Source: Acinetobacter sp. ANC 3929 (GTDB lineage: Bacteria > Pseudomonadota > Gammaproteobacteria > Pseudomonadales > Moraxellaceae). From it: a stretch of DNA of 64,000 nt. The position numbers and the translations under genes are program-made. Shown piece by piece: positions 1 to 9,436 of this stretch. Within the stretch, counting starts at the first letter, position 1, and the number at the start of each line of letters is the position of its first letter. The DNA is taken from assembly GCF_000369405.1 (NCBI RefSeq), contig NZ_KB850000.1:930001-994000 (forward strand), in the 5' to 3' direction. The notes under the pieces are model-generated. The model had not been told where the DNA came from and ran no database searches. It saw only the letters and a program-made list of their open reading frames with translations.

Positions 1-210
1 AAAATGTAAAAATAATGGTCAACATTTAACTAAAAAATAGTATAAATTAATATAAAAAATACCTAAAAGTTATATAAATCAATACATTCAAAAATTTATT
101 TTCAAAATAGTCACTATCCCTATTGAAATGCTCAGAAAATAGCAGTACAACTTAAAAAACAATTCAGACAAAAACACATGGTTTTGTCGTCACAACAAGG
201 AGGGATGGAG
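1..210. other. AT-rich intergenic stretch at window edge
   Basis: I see no gene here. The sequence is strongly AT-rich with runs of A and T. It presumably carries the promoter of the small membrane protein that follows. An AAGGAGG Shine-Dalgarno at 197-203 belongs to that gene. Confidence 0.6.
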
Positions 211-471
211 ATGTTATCAATACATTTCAGCAAGCAAGTCTTCATTAACACTCTGAAGGCAAATGATTCAATCGTATATGCAACAACAACGCTTGCCTTA
301 ATGGTCACGTTGTTATTTCAAGGCACAATTAAAGGTAATTTAAAACCCGAATATTTTGCATATGCATTGATTGTATCTCTGGCCTTTTGTATGTGGGCGA
401 TCGTCGATCGAAAGTTTCGACAGTTAAGCGCAGTGCGCCAAAAAAATTCTTTAGGAAAAATGGATGAGTGA
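211..471 (+). CDS. Small two-helix membrane protein, unknown function
   Basis: I do not recognise this 86-residue protein. Two hydrophobic stretches, roughly residues 20-38 and 47-63, should span the inner membrane, followed by a basic tail. The frame is open from an ATG at 178, but the start is set at 211 because a strong AAGGAGG lies at 197-203, seven bases before this ATG. The in-frame ATG at 205 sits only one base from that site and the ATG at 178 is upstream of it. It converges with the next membrane-protein gene, 12 bp away. No function can be assigned. Confidence 0.6.
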   Translation: MLSIHFSKQVFINTLKANDSIVYATTTLALMVTLLFQGTIKGNLKPEYFAYALIVSLAFCMWAIVDRKFRQLSAVRQKNSLGKMDE

Positions 472-483
472 TCATCCATTTTT

Positions 484-939
484 TTAATGTAAAAATTGAA
501 GAATCGTTCCCAATACTAAAATCCCAGTTGTACCCAACTCTACGATAATTAAACTCAACATCATCAATGTCATACACCATGCCGGTAATGTCCATTTCCC
601 CATTTGATGCGGCTGTTTGAATTGATTGGTGGTATCTTTTAATAGTCCATGCAAAATATAAATTAAAATCGACATCGCAAAGAAGAATAAGTTTGCAACA
701 ACACAAAATAATGCGATTGAATCAGGTAGAACTGTAAAAAAACTCAATGCTGCTAAAATTAGGCTGGCTGCCGCATAAAGCAGACTACTCCGATGAGCAA
801 TATCCACATAATAATGTGCTCTTGCCTGTGCTGTTTGTCTGATTTGATAGTATTTCCAAACCCCTGTTAGCATTCCCACCCACAGAAAAATCCCACTGAA
901 TACAATTGCAAGCTGTGTTGCACTGTTTAAAGCGTACAT
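484..939 (-). CDS. Four-helix membrane protein, unknown function
   Basis: A 151-residue, strongly hydrophobic protein with about four predicted membrane helices (near residues 9-30, 50-72, 75-97 and 118-147) and a short basic loop after the first. No catalytic motif is visible and I do not recognise the family. It begins with MYALNS and is followed upstream by an AT-rich promoter region shared with the divergent hydrolase at 1075. Its integral membrane nature is clear; any role is unknown. Confidence 0.6.
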   Translation of the reverse strand: MYALNSATQLAIVFSGIFLWVGMLTGVWKYYQIRQTAQARAHYYVDIAHRSSLLYAAASLILAALSFFTVLPDSIALFCVVANLFFFAMSILIYILHGLLKDTTNQFKQPHQMGKWTLPAWCMTLMMLSLIIVELGTTGILVLGTILQFLH

Positions 940-1074
940 GCCATCCCCGAAATTAAAATATTCCTTTTGTGTGCGTATATTACATAAAATTTGACTTTTA
1001 AGTCATTTTTTAAACGAGTTTCTTTTTGGAACTTGTGTAAAGTAGAACAATGCACATAAAAGAGTATCTTTCTA

Positions 1075-1932
1075 ATGAAGAGTTATGAATCTTTTTGGAT
1101 TAGTTGCAAAGATGACTATCAACTTGCAGCTCAATTTTATCCTGCACAAGATCATACTAAACCTTACCCAATCTTGATTTGTCCAGCGACAGGAATTACT
1201 AAAAATTTCTATCACGCTTTTGCAAATTGGTTGAATCAGCAAGGTTATAGTGTTTTAAGTTTTGATTTTCGTGGTATTGGTGAATCTCTACATGGCCCAC
1301 TGAAAGACTCTACTGCAAGCATCAATGACTGGGGAATTTATGATATTCCAGCCGCAATTGAGACATTATTAGATCGAACTCAGGCTGAAAAAGTGATTAT
1401 TGTTGGGCATAGTGCTGGTGGGCAATTACTCGGGATTACTTCAAACTATAACAAGGTTGCTAAGGTTTTGGCGATCGCTGGCTCAACGGGTCATGTCAAA
1501 GGTTTGAAAGGTAAAACTAAAATCCTTGCGCCTGTCATGTTTAATGTTATTTTCCCAGTTTCTAGCTTTTTGAAAGGTTATGGTGCAACTCAATTTATTG
1601 GGATGGGTGAAAACCTACCTAAAAATGTTGCAAAACAATGGGCTGAGTTTTGCAGTAAACCTGGCTATGTGATGAATGCAATTGGTAAAAGTATCTTCGA
1701 AGACTATCATCAAGAGATTCAGTGCCCGATTACTTCTTTTTGGGCAACTGATGATGAGATTGCCACGCAAGCCAATGTCAAAGATCTTCTGCGCTTATAC
1801 CCTAATGCACCCACTAAATTAGTTGAACTGAATCCACAACAATATGGCTATAAACAAATTGGACATATGTCGATGTTTAAAAAGTCACATCAAAAGCTAT
1901 GGCCTGTAATGGAAAGTGAACTTAAACTTTAA
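1075..1932 (+). CDS. Alpha/beta hydrolase (serine aminopeptidase-like fold)
   Basis: A 285-residue cytoplasmic alpha/beta-hydrolase. The nucleophile elbow GHSAGG places the catalytic Ser at 113. The oxyanion region is the CPATG segment near residue 36. The strand DFRGIGES (64-71) is typical of the Hydrolase_4/serine aminopeptidase S33 group. Likely acid and base are Asp226 or Asp227 and His264 in the QIGHM segment. No signal peptide is present. The substrate cannot be deduced; esterase or lipase-like activity is the family expectation. It is monocistronic, with a hairpin terminator at 1964-2000. Confidence 0.8.
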   Translation: MKSYESFWISCKDDYQLAAQFYPAQDHTKPYPILICPATGITKNFYHAFANWLNQQGYSVLSFDFRGIGESLHGPLKDSTASINDWGIYDIPAAIETLLDRTQAEKVIIVGHSAGGQLLGITSNYNKVAKVLAIAGSTGHVKGLKGKTKILAPVMFNVIFPVSSFLKGYGATQFIGMGENLPKNVAKQWAEFCSKPGYVMNAIGKSIFEDYHQEIQCPITSFWATDDEIATQANVKDLLRLYPNAPTKLVELNPQQYGYKQIGHMSMFKKSHQKLWPVMESELKL

Positions 1933-1963
1933 AAATTTTCTGATACCACAACTTTGCACTTTA

Positions 1964-2003
1964 CGCATCTAAACCTGTAATCCTGTTTAGGTGCGTCTTT
2001 TTA
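1964..2003 (+). terminator. Rho-independent terminator after hydrolase gene
   Basis: The arms CGCATCTAAAC (1964-1974) and GTTTAGGTGCG (1985-1995) pair with one G-U, followed by TCTTTTTAT. It lies about 30 bp after the hydrolase stop. Confidence 0.75.
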
Positions 2004-2377
2004 TCTATTTAACCTCTGAAGTTATCTTGTTATTCCTTTAATATCCTATTTTGATTTACGACTATTCGCCCTTCGCACTAAATTTATATTTTAATTAACC
2101 CATCAAAGTCTATTGAAAGCTGCAAATTTTAAAATTTCATCGAAAAAATGTGATAAAGAATGTATTTATTCAACTTTTTAAAAAATTTTTATGTGTTATA
2201 TTTTAACCAATTGATTAATTCAAATATTTGTATTAGCTATTTTTTTAAGCGTTATTTATTTTATAAATATATTGATTTCGTATATTTATGACATTTTAGA
2301 CAGAAAATATTATAAAAATGTCACGTCAAAAATCGTATTTTTTTTCTACAATACGATTATTCTACAAATAAGCAGTA

Positions 2378-2515
2378 ATGCAGGGCTGTAGGACAACCTT
2401 GAGGGAAAGACGACTGGATAGTACATCACTAATAGCTGATTTATGTGAATTTTATGATGACTTATTCATTGAGAATAAAGATAATTTCATCGTTATCTTT
2501 GAACAGATTTGTTAA
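2378..2515 (+). CDS. Possible 45-residue small protein or leader peptide
   Basis: An ATG at 2378 opens 45 codons ending with TAA at 2513-2515, upstream of the MarR gene. The peptide begins MQGCRTTLRERR and has an acidic, aromatic middle (CEFYDDLF). No strong Shine-Dalgarno precedes it, and I recognise no family. It could be chance, a leader peptide, or part of a structured 5' leader. Confidence 0.2.
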   Translation: MQGCRTTLRERRLDSTSLIADLCEFYDDLFIENKDNFIVIFEQIC

Positions 2516-2632
2516 AAAATGGAATGCTAAAAAAATCAGGAAATCGATTTTTTTAACAGGCAAGTTATAGACATTTCATGGAATCTAGGAGCGACTAGAA
2601 GTGGCTCCTTGTGCAAGTATAGGAAATAAGTG

Positions 2633-3097
2633 ATGCCAAAAAAATATGCGCGTTTTTTACCTACAGCCGATTCATTTAACCTGGAAGACTTTCCTTTTTA
2701 CTGGATTTCTCAAGTAAATGCTCAGTACGTTCAAAATATCGATAACGTGCTCAAAAAATATGGCTTAGACAATTCTCGTCGCCGTATTCTCATTGCATTG
2801 CATGTCAAACCACATGCCAGTGTGTCAGAGCTTTCCGACATGGTCATTTCAAAAATGTCGACCACAACCAAGATTGTTTATCGCCTCAAAGATGAAGGCT
2901 ATATCGATACTTATTCGTGTAAGGAAGATGGACGTATCACTCGCGTCTACCTAACAGACAAAGGTCAGGAAATGATTACTAAAATCAATGATCTTACCTC
3001 AGTTATCCTTGAGCAATCATTTGATGGCTTAACACCATTGCAAATTGAAAAAACCATGGAAATTCTACGCCATATGTTTAAAAATCTTGCACGCTAA
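2633..3097 (+). CDS. MarR-family transcriptional regulator
   Basis: A 154-residue winged-helix DNA-binding protein of the MarR family. The helix-turn-helix covers roughly residues 55-95 (ASVSELSDMVISKMSTTTK). The wing is DGRITRVYLTDKG, the conserved MarR wing ending in D-K-G. The dimerisation helices are the N- and C-terminal segments. GTG at 2630 and ATG at 2633 are adjacent possible starts; ATG is preferred because AGGA at 2621-2624 is then eight bases away. No obvious target gene is adjacent, since the next gene converges. The long leader upstream suggests control of its own expression. The ligand is unknown. Confidence 0.85.
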   Translation: MPKKYARFLPTADSFNLEDFPFYWISQVNAQYVQNIDNVLKKYGLDNSRRRILIALHVKPHASVSELSDMVISKMSTTTKIVYRLKDEGYIDTYSCKEDGRITRVYLTDKGQEMITKINDLTSVILEQSFDGLTPLQIEKTMEILRHMFKNLAR

Positions 3098-3113
3098 GCA
3101 ACGAATTCAAAAT

Positions 3114-3142
3114 AAAAAGGCTTCCCATGGGAAGCCTTTTTT
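3114..3142. terminator. Bidirectional terminator between marR-like and SRAP genes
   Basis: Perfect palindrome with 14-base arms (3114-3127 and 3128-3141), with A and T runs at either end. It serves two converging genes. Confidence 0.85.
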
Positions 3143-3167
3143 GATCTCATTGATGCAAATATCCAGT

Positions 3168-3830
3168 TCAATCAAACATATTCAGTTGCGGTGTTATTTT
3201 TTCGATCTTCACTTTCGGAACATGCGAACACTCAAATTCCTCAACAGGAAAACCCTGCATAAACTCATAAAGCTGATGTGGTTGTTTTAAGCTCAACCAT
3301 TCATCCAAACGCTCATGTGGAATAACCACCACTGATCGCTTTACATCTCCTGGCTCATGAAAATCTTTCATCATCGGATGGTCTATGGCGTCCATCGTCA
3401 GCATCGTCGCCGAACGAATGATTTGATCATTCAACTTTCTGATCTCATATAAGGCCGCGATAAAGAAAGCCTTTCCATCTTTACGACGTACGCCCCATCT
3501 TTGCGGCTTATGATCAATGTATTTACTTTCATAGAACTCATAAACAGGAATGACACCAAATTTGCACTTTGAAGCCGCCTCCAAGAAACTAGGTTTCTGA
3601 AAAATGGTTTCGTGTCGAGCATTGTAAGTATGCTTGGAAATATTGGTATCTTCCGACCACTTTGGTACCAAACCAAACAATACTTCCCGCCACTCCAGCC
3701 CTTGCTCCGATTTAAATAGCAACGGCGTTGTATAACTTGGGTAGACTTCTCCCCCATATTCAAATGGAATCAAAGGTAAACCAAGCTGTTGAGCCTGCTC
3801 GACTGTCAATGGTTTATAATTGGCGCACAT
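3168..3830 (-). CDS. SRAP/HMCES-family abasic-site protein (YedK-like)
   Basis: A 220-residue SOS response-associated peptidase family protein. Family members covalently trap abasic sites in single-stranded DNA through the N-terminal Cys2 exposed after Met removal. The start is set at the ATG at 3830 because it gives Met-Cys-Ala-Asn-Tyr, placing the essential Cys at position 2. An upstream in-frame TTG at 3854 would bury it. Other expected active-site residues are Asn70 (YNARHE), Glu98 (PVYEFYE) and His158 (FHEPGD...KR). The gene is monocistronic, converges with the MarR gene, and shares its bidirectional terminator. Confidence 0.9.
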   Translation of the reverse strand: MCANYKPLTVEQAQQLGLPLIPFEYGGEVYPSYTTPLLFKSEQGLEWREVLFGLVPKWSEDTNISKHTYNARHETIFQKPSFLEAASKCKFGVIPVYEFYESKYIDHKPQRWGVRRKDGKAFFIAALYEIRKLNDQIIRSATMLTMDAIDHPMMKDFHEPGDVKRSVVVIPHERLDEWLSLKQPHQLYEFMQGFPVEEFECSHVPKVKIEKITPQLNMFD

Positions 3831-3863
3831 AGTAGGTTGAGTATTTACCCTCAAAAAAGTTAA

Positions 3864-3890
3864 AAAAAGGAGGGATTAATCCTCCTCTTT
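3864..3890 (-). terminator. Terminator of the 2OG-Fe(II) oxygenase gene
   Basis: On the minus strand, GGAGGATT/AATCCCTCC forms a hairpin with one bulge followed by seven T. It lies just after the oxygenase stop. Confidence 0.75.
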
Positions 3891-3903
3891 CTAATTGCAT
3901 AAA

Positions 3904-4524
3904 TTAACCAAATAATTTTTTCATTTTTGCACTTAAACCATGGATAAAGCGGTGCTTGGCATTGGCTTTATCGCTGGTTAAAAAGTTAATCTGAATCGAC
4001 TGACGTTGCCCTTCATAGGGTACATAACCATGCCAACCATTATCAGTCACTTTAAACGCAACTAAAGTACCTGGGCCCGCATCAATCTCTTCTACATAAT
4101 CATCCATGTTCTTTTCATCATTCAAGATGCGTAGACGACCTGTAGGCGCATCCCAAGACTCATTTAGATAAATCAGGATGGTCAAAAGTTTTGTTTTTGA
4201 GTCAGAATGAATACGACCATCTTTTTGACGTGAATAACCACGTAAAGTGATCATCATTGGATGTTCCATCACATCTACACCAAATTTTTCAGTTAAAATT
4301 TGACGGAATTCTTTGGTATCTAAAGACTTTAAAAAGCGATCAAAATTAGGCTTAATTTCAACATCTTCAATGTTGTAGCTACCACCCTGTTCAATCTTTG
4401 GGAAATCCTGAATAACAGCTTTCACTTCGCTATCTACAATCGAATTTTCTACGACAAAGTAAGGGTACGGCGAAGTAGAAACTTGCGCTTGTTTTAAAGC
4501 ATCTAATTTTAAAATTTGTGACAT
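3904..4524 (-). CDS. 2OG-Fe(II) dioxygenase, prolyl-hydroxylase-like
   Basis: A 206-residue cytosolic 2-oxoglutarate/Fe(II)-dependent oxygenase of the prolyl 4-hydroxylase-like group. The iron triad is His106-x-Asp108 (HSD) and His165 (WHGY), and Arg174 (RQSIQINF) is placed to bind 2-oxoglutarate. The double-stranded beta-helix core runs from about residue 90 to 185. The substrate is not inferable; related bacterial proteins hydroxylate proteins or small molecules. It stands alone with its own terminator at 3864-3890. Confidence 0.85.
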   Translation of the reverse strand: MSQILKLDALKQAQVSTSPYPYFVVENSIVDSEVKAVIQDFPKIEQGGSYNIEDVEIKPNFDRFLKSLDTKEFRQILTEKFGVDVMEHPMMITLRGYSRQKDGRIHSDSKTKLLTILIYLNESWDAPTGRLRILNDEKNMDDYVEEIDAGPGTLVAFKVTDNGWHGYVPYEGQRQSIQINFLTSDKANAKHRFIHGLSAKMKKLFG

Positions 4525-4661
4525 CGTTATGATTCGGCTAAATGATCAAACTGCGAGAATTATAACAAAAATTTCATTAAGATGATGTTTTATCCTGTTT
4601 TAGATAAATTGAATTCCAAAACTATGAAGCCGTTCAAATCTCTATTCCAGACATTGAAATA

Positions 4662-4686
4662 AAAAAGCCTCCGAAGAGGCTTTTTT
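4662..4686 (-). terminator. Terminator of glcB
   Basis: The hairpin AAGCCTC-CGAA-GAGGCTT is flanked by A and T runs, directly downstream of the glcB stop. Confidence 0.85.
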
Positions 4687-4699
4687 ATTTTAGATGATC

Positions 4700-6862
4700 T
4701 TAATCACCTGTATAACCTTTTAATTTTAAACGTGCAGCATGTAACAATGGCTCTGTATAACCTGATGGTTGCTCTGCACCTTTGAAGATCAAGTCAGAAG
4801 CGGCTTGGAATGCAATTCCATCAAAGTTTGGTGCCATTGGTGTATACAATGGATCATTCGCATTTTGCTGATCAACAATCACTGCCATACGCTTAAGCAC
4901 TTCTTCAACTTGTGCACGCGTTACGATACCGTGGCGCAACCAGTTTGCAACGTGCTGAGATGAAATACGTAAAGTAGCACGGTCTTCCATCAAACCAACG
5001 TTGTTGATGTCTGGCACTTTAGAGCAACCAACACCTAAATCTACCCAACGAACTACATAGCCCAAGATACCTTGACAGTTATTTTCAAGTTCATTGTTTA
5101 ACTCTTCCGCAGTCCAATTGGTCTCTGGTGCAAACGGTGGTGTTAACAAGTCATCTAATGACAACATGTTTTCAGCAGCCAATTCATCTTGACGTGCTTT
5201 TACATTGATCTGATGATAATGCAAGGCATGAAGTACCGCACCCGTAGGAGACGGAACCCAAGCACAAGATGCACCCGCATTTGGATGTGCAGTCTTCGTC
5301 GCCAACATATCTTTCATGCTGTCTGGTTTTGGCCACATGCCTTTACCAATTTGCGCCTTACCTTGTAAGCCACATGCTAAACCAATTGCAACGTTACGGT
5401 TTTCGTATGCTGCAATCCATTTTTGCGTTTTAACTGCTTCTTTACGTACAACTGGTGCAGCTTCCATAGACGTATGGATTTCATCACCTGTACGGTCCAT
5501 GAAGCCAGTGTTGATGAAAATGGTACGGTCTTTCGCAGCAGCAATACAGTTTTTCAAGTTTACAGAAGTGCGGCGCTCTTCATCCATGATACCGATTTTA
5601 AGTGATTTTGCAGGCAAGCCAATCGCTTGTTCAGCACGCTCAAATAATTCAACCGCAAATGCAACTTCTTCTGGACCATGCATTTTTGGTTTAACGATAT
5701 ACATTGAACCTTTACGAGAGTTTTGGTTTTCGTTTTGACCACGAATATCAGCAACGGTAAGTAATGGTGTTACTAGAGCGTCCATGATGCCTTCAAACAC
5801 TTCTTGACCATCAACAAGGATGGCAGGGTTTGTCATCAAGTGACCGACGTTACGAAGTAACATCAATGAACGACCATGTAATTTAGTCGTGCCACCAATC
5901 AGGTTCTGAACAGTGCGGTCTTTGTTTAGGGTACGAGTAATGGTCTTACCATTTTTCTCGATTGACTCTTGTAAGTCACCTTTCATTAGGCCTAACCAGT
6001 TACGATAGCCTTCAACCTTCTCTTCAGCATCAACTGCAGCAACTGAATCTTCTAAATCCTGAATGGTTGTTACCGCAGCTTCGAGTGTTAAATCTTTCAC
6101 ACCAGCAGCATCTGTCTTACCCACTGGGCTGTTCGCATCGATTTCAATAATCACATGCAAACCATTATTTAATAAAACGATCTCTGTTGGGCTTGCAGCT
6201 TCGCCATTAAAACCAACAAATTGTGATTCATGTGCCAAAGAAGTCGTTGAACCGTCTTTTAACGTCACAGCTAAACCGTTATTCACCACTGCATATTGAG
6301 TTGCATCTGCATGCGAACCTTGAGCCAATGGGAACGTCTGGTTTAAAAAATCTTTTGCGAAAGCAATGACTTTATCGCCACGAACTGGGTTATACCCTTT
6401 ACCTTTCTCTGCACCGCCTTCCTCAGAAATAACGTCAGTACCGTAGAGCGCATCGTATAAAGAACCCCAACGTGCATTCGCAGCATTCAAGCTATAACGT
6501 GCATTACGTACAGGTACAACCAATTGTGGACCTGCCAATAAAGCAATTTCTTCATCCACATTTTCAGTGGTCACTTGGAAGTCAGCAACTTCTGGAACCA
6601 AGTAGCCAATTTCGGTTAAGAATGCTTTATAAGCATTTAATTCAAATTTATTATTGCGATGCCATTCATCAATCTTTGCTTGAAGATCATCACGCTTAGC
6701 CAATAATGCTTTGTTCTTTGGGCTAAGGTCTACAACGACTTGCTCGAAGTTTTTCCAGTAAGTTTCACTATCTAAACCAGTGCCTGGTAAAGCTTCATTC
6801 TCGATGAAATCGTAAAGTTCTTTAGCAATCGCTAGCTTGCCTTTTTGAATACGTGCAGTCAT
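4700..6862 (-). CDS. glcB: Malate synthase G
   Basis: A 720-residue malate synthase of the long monomeric G type, which condenses glyoxylate with acetyl-CoA to malate in the glyoxylate bypass or glycolate use. The catalytic base region [10 protein letters not shown] places the acid/base Asp at 627. The segment [20 protein letters not shown] forms part of the acetyl-CoA site. Full length agrees with the family (about 720-725). It is a single-gene unit with a terminator downstream. A perfect 8-bp inverted repeat lies about 40 bp upstream of the start at 6902-6923, a likely operator. No isocitrate lyase gene lies in the window. Confidence 0.97.
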   Translation of the reverse strand: MTARIQKGKLAIAKELYDFIENEALPGTGLDSETYWKNFEQVVVDLSPKNKALLAKRDDLQAKIDEWHRNNKFELNAYKAFLTEIGYLVPEVADFQVTTENVDEEIALLAGPQLVVPVRNARYSLNAANARWGSLYDALYGTDVISEEGGAEKGKGYNPVRGDKVIAFAKDFLNQTFPLAQGSHADATQYAVVNNGLAVTLKDGSTTSLAHESQFVGFNGEAASPTEIVLLNNGLHVIIEIDANSPVGKTDAAGVKDLTLEAAVTTIQDLEDSVAAVDAEEKVEGYRNWLGLMKGDLQESIEKNGKTITRTLNKDRTVQNLIGGTTKLHGRSLMLLRNVGHLMTNPAILVDGQEVFEGIMDALVTPLLTVADIRGQNENQNSRKGSMYIVKPKMHGPEEVAFAVELFERAEQAIGLPAKSLKIGIMDEERRTSVNLKNCIAAAKDRTIFINTGFMDRTGDEIHTSMEAAPVVRKEAVKTQKWIAAYENRNVAIGLACGLQGKAQIGKGMWPKPDSMKDMLATKTAHPNAGASCAWVPSPTGAVLHALHYHQINVKARQDELAAENMLSLDDLLTPPFAPETNWTAEELNNELENNCQGILGYVVRWVDLGVGCSKVPDINNVGLMEDRATLRISSQHVANWLRHGIVTRAQVEEVLKRMAVIVDQQNANDPLYTPMAPNFDGIAFQAASDLIFKGAEQPSGYTEPLLHAARLKLKGYTGD

Positions 6863-6901
6863 TGTCTTTCCTGATGGTGCTAACTTTTTATAACAAGAAT
6901 T

Positions 6902-6923
6902 CTAGTATACTGATTTATACTAG
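6902..6923. promoter_or_regulatory. Inverted repeat upstream of glcB (probable operator)
   Basis: CTAGTATA and TATACTAG are perfect 8-base arms separated by six bases, about 40 bp from the glcB start codon. The geometry suits a dimeric repressor or activator. The protein that binds it is not evident in the window. Confidence 0.5.
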
Positions 6924-7122
6924 CCTGAATAGTAATATCACATTCCTAAATAGTAAGCATTTTCCCTATTAGAAGTATTGACAAACACAATTTTTTATAC
7001 TTATCAAAATATCAAATAATGAGTTTTTACTATTCGTTATGCGACACACTCCCTTTTTCAAACTCATCTAGTTATAGCAAAATTTGACCGAGAATAAAGC
7101 CTTATCCATCTAAGTTTATAAA

Positions 7123-7148
7123 AAAAGGCATTCCGAAGAATGCCTTTT
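7123..7148 (-). terminator. Terminator of zapE
   Basis: The hairpin AAAAGGCATTC-CGAA-GAATGCCTTTT is placed immediately after the zapE stop codon. Confidence 0.85.
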
Positions 7149-7151
7149 CAT

Positions 7152-8297
7152 TTATGAAGTCTGTGCGACCTGAATTTGTCGATGTTCCGAATGCAGGTAA
7201 TCATCCGATTGCATTTCTAATAAACGTGAACGCGTACGTTCAATCTCAAACGCCAGTTTCTCACCTTCATAAAGATCAATGATCGAATCTTCTGAGGTTA
7301 AAATCAATTTTACGCCACGGTCATAGAACTCATCGACCAAGTAGATAAAGCGGCGCGTTCCTTCAGACAGGAAGTCAGTCAAATGCGGAACATTGCTAAC
7401 CAATACCGTATTGTAAATATTGGCAATTTCAATAAAGTCAGCCGGGCTACGTGGCTTGAAGCACAACTCGGAAAACTCACACCACAACACATCTTCAGTA
7501 TGCCCCAACGTTTCAACCACACGATTATTAATCATGATCGGTGAATTTGACTGTGTCTGGGTTTGTGTCAAAGCTTTAAAACGCCCAGATAACCACGCTT
7601 GTGCATCATCGGTTAATGGATATTTGAACAATTGTGCTTGCTTCAATACACGCAAACGATAATCCACACCAGCGTCTACATTCAAAACACTACAGTTTTT
7701 CTTGACCAGCTCAATCGTCGGGATAAAACGATCACGATGAATTCCATTTTTGTATAGACCATCGGGCGCAATGTTTGACGTTGCAACCAATGTTATTCCT
7801 CGCTCAAACAGCTTTTGGAACAGATCACTTAGGATCATGGCATCAGTAACATTCGATACGAAAAATTCGTCAAAACAAATGACAACGGCATTCTTATAAA
7901 TTTGATCAGCGACCAAATCTAGAGGGTTGCGTTGGCCAGAAAGTTTATTCAACTCTTTATGTACATGTTGCATAAAATGATGGAAATGCATACGTGTTTT
8001 ACGACGGAAAGGTACAGATTCATAGAACTGATCCATTAACCACGTTTTTCCACGACCTACTCCACCCCACATATAAACGCCTTTCGGGTAAGTCTGACGA
8101 CGGAAACGTCGAAATGCTTTCTTAGACGCCTTATAGCGAGTGTGTAACTCTTTCCATACTCGATCTAACTCTTGCACAGCCTGAGCTTGTGCTTCATCTG
8201 GCATGAATTGTCCTGACTCAATTGCTTGAGCATAACGCTCGGCAGGTGATGTTGGGATAAATGCAGTGCTATGTGAGTCTGGTTTAGAATTTGACAT
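7152..8297 (-). CDS. zapE: Cell division ATPase ZapE (AFG1 family)
   Basis: A 381-residue AFG1/ZapE P-loop ATPase. In E. coli ZapE associates with the Z-ring during constriction and influences FtsZ bundling. Walker A is GGVGRGKT at residues 78-85 and Walker B is VICFDEF with Asp143/Glu144. A sensor region follows (LVATSN). The C-terminal RFIYLVDEFYDRGVK segment is characteristic of AFG1-family proteins. The length matches the family (about 375-385). No membrane segment is present. It has its own terminator. Confidence 0.93.
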   Translation of the reverse strand: MSNSKPDSHSTAFIPTSPAERYAQAIESGQFMPDEAQAQAVQELDRVWKELHTRYKASKKAFRRFRRQTYPKGVYMWGGVGRGKTWLMDQFYESVPFRRKTRMHFHHFMQHVHKELNKLSGQRNPLDLVADQIYKNAVVICFDEFFVSNVTDAMILSDLFQKLFERGITLVATSNIAPDGLYKNGIHRDRFIPTIELVKKNCSVLNVDAGVDYRLRVLKQAQLFKYPLTDDAQAWLSGRFKALTQTQTQSNSPIMINNRVVETLGHTEDVLWCEFSELCFKPRSPADFIEIANIYNTVLVSNVPHLTDFLSEGTRRFIYLVDEFYDRGVKLILTSEDSIIDLYEGEKLAFEIERTRSRLLEMQSDDYLHSEHRQIQVAQTS

Positions 8298-8416
8298 AAG
8301 GTGTTATTGCAATTTTAATTGGTGAAAATTATATCGAACATTCCGTTCAATGACATTAGATTTTAGGCTTAATTATCATAGAGTTTAAACATCATAATGT
8401 ACCATTTTTTAATCAT

Positions 8417-9436
8417 TTAATGATTTCGATGATATTGCCGAGGACTCAATCCAAACCATCTTTTAAAGGCATGGTTAAACGCAGCAGACTCAGAATAACC
8501 TAACATTTCTGCAACCTGCTCGATTGAATATGAGCTATTTTCAATAAACTTTATTGCCTTCTGTTTGATTAATCTTTCGCGAATTTCTTTATAGCTGGTC
8601 TGCATTTGCTGCAATTGATGCCGTAAAGTACGTTCAGGAATATCCAATGCACAAGCCGTTTCCGCCATACTTGGAATGACCCCATTTTGCATTTCAAGAT
8701 AATCCTCAACGTATTCAACAACAGTTAATTTGAGACTGGCTGTTTTTTCTAAATGTTGAATATCCTGTAGGCATTTTTCTTCATAAATGCGATACGTCAA
8801 AATATCGGCAGATGGAATTTTTGTGTTTAAAATTTGTGTGTTTTCTAAAATAAAAGCGGCTTGTGCACACCCGAATTTGACATCATGCCCATAATAATCT
8901 TGATAAGCCGCAAGTAATGTTAAGTCTTTTGGTCGATGAAATGGCAGTTCAATCTGAATGTGAGGGACCTCAAGTCCCATCATCTTAAAGATATCTTGTA
9001 AAAACTTATATGTACCTGAGATTTCACATTGCGCTCTTAATTGACCTAAATGCATACTTAAATCAATCGGTCGATATAGCAAATAGATCAAGTCATCTTC
9101 TATCCTTAACTGTAAAGAACCAAAAAGATGAGTAAGTTGCTGAAATTGAACCCCGTTTAATAGAGCTTTATGCAAAGTATCACTGGTGACCAGTAACATC
9201 AGGAAGGGTCCATACCCCGCTAATGCATAATGCTGTCCTATAAATAGACCTTGTTCAGGCGAAATATCCTGACTAATATACTGCAAAATATCCCATTCAA
9301 TCTCGTCTGGAATAATTGAGCTTGGATCTAAGGCATCGGCGTGTATTCCCATATTTGCTAAACGTGCATCCACGTCGATCCCGACATGACGCATGCCTTG
9401 AATCAAATACATCAATCCGAGGATAGATCTCTTCAT
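8417..9436 (-). CDS. AraC-family regulator with arabinose-binding-like N-domain
   Basis: A 339-residue regulator. An N-terminal ligand-binding domain (roughly residues 15-200) precedes a C-terminal double helix-turn-helix (about 235-335) with the typical IEQVAEMLGYSESAAFNHAF and WFGLSPRQYR-like signature. The start is set at ATG 9436 rather than the in-frame TTG at 9457, giving the family's usual MKRSILGL beginning. It is transcribed divergently from the flavin monooxygenase at 9592, so that gene is its most likely target. This architecture (OruR/ArgR-like) is common beside catabolic monooxygenases and lipases. Confidence 0.88.
   Translation of the reverse strand: MKRSILGLMYLIQGMRHVGIDVDARLANMGIHADALDPSSIIPDEIEWDILQYISQDISPEQGLFIGQHYALAGYGPFLMLLVTSDTLHKALLNGVQFQQLTHLFGSLQLRIEDDLIYLLYRPIDLSMHLGQLRAQCEISGTYKFLQDIFKMMGLEVPHIQIELPFHRPKDLTLLAAYQDYYGHDVKFGCAQAAFILENTQILNTKIPSADILTYRIYEEKCLQDIQHLEKTASLKLTVVEYVEDYLEMQNGVIPSMAETACALDIPERTLRHQLQQMQTSYKEIRERLIKQKAIKFIENSSYSIEQVAEMLGYSESAAFNHAFKRWFGLSPRQYHRNH

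Larger units (their letters stand above)
1933..2629. other. 697-bp intergenic region, AT-rich with a GC-richer leader
   Basis: After the hydrolase terminator, about 350 bp are extremely AT-rich. From about 2370 the composition changes and there are two features. One is a 45-codon open frame at 2378-2515, listed separately. The other is a hairpin just upstream of the MarR gene (2588-2608, arms GGAGC/GCTCC with additional pairs). The stretch probably holds the promoter and a long 5' leader of the MarR gene. I find no tRNA or recognised riboswitch in it. Confidence 0.5.

Noticed and set aside
2370-2440. Possible tRNA or known small RNA in the GC-richer leader
   Set aside because: No cloverleaf, no CCA end and no T-loop sequence could be drawn.
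5316-5738. 140-codon open frame on the plus strand inside glcB
   Set aside because: It is antisense to the conserved malate synthase and has no Shine-Dalgarno or family likeness.
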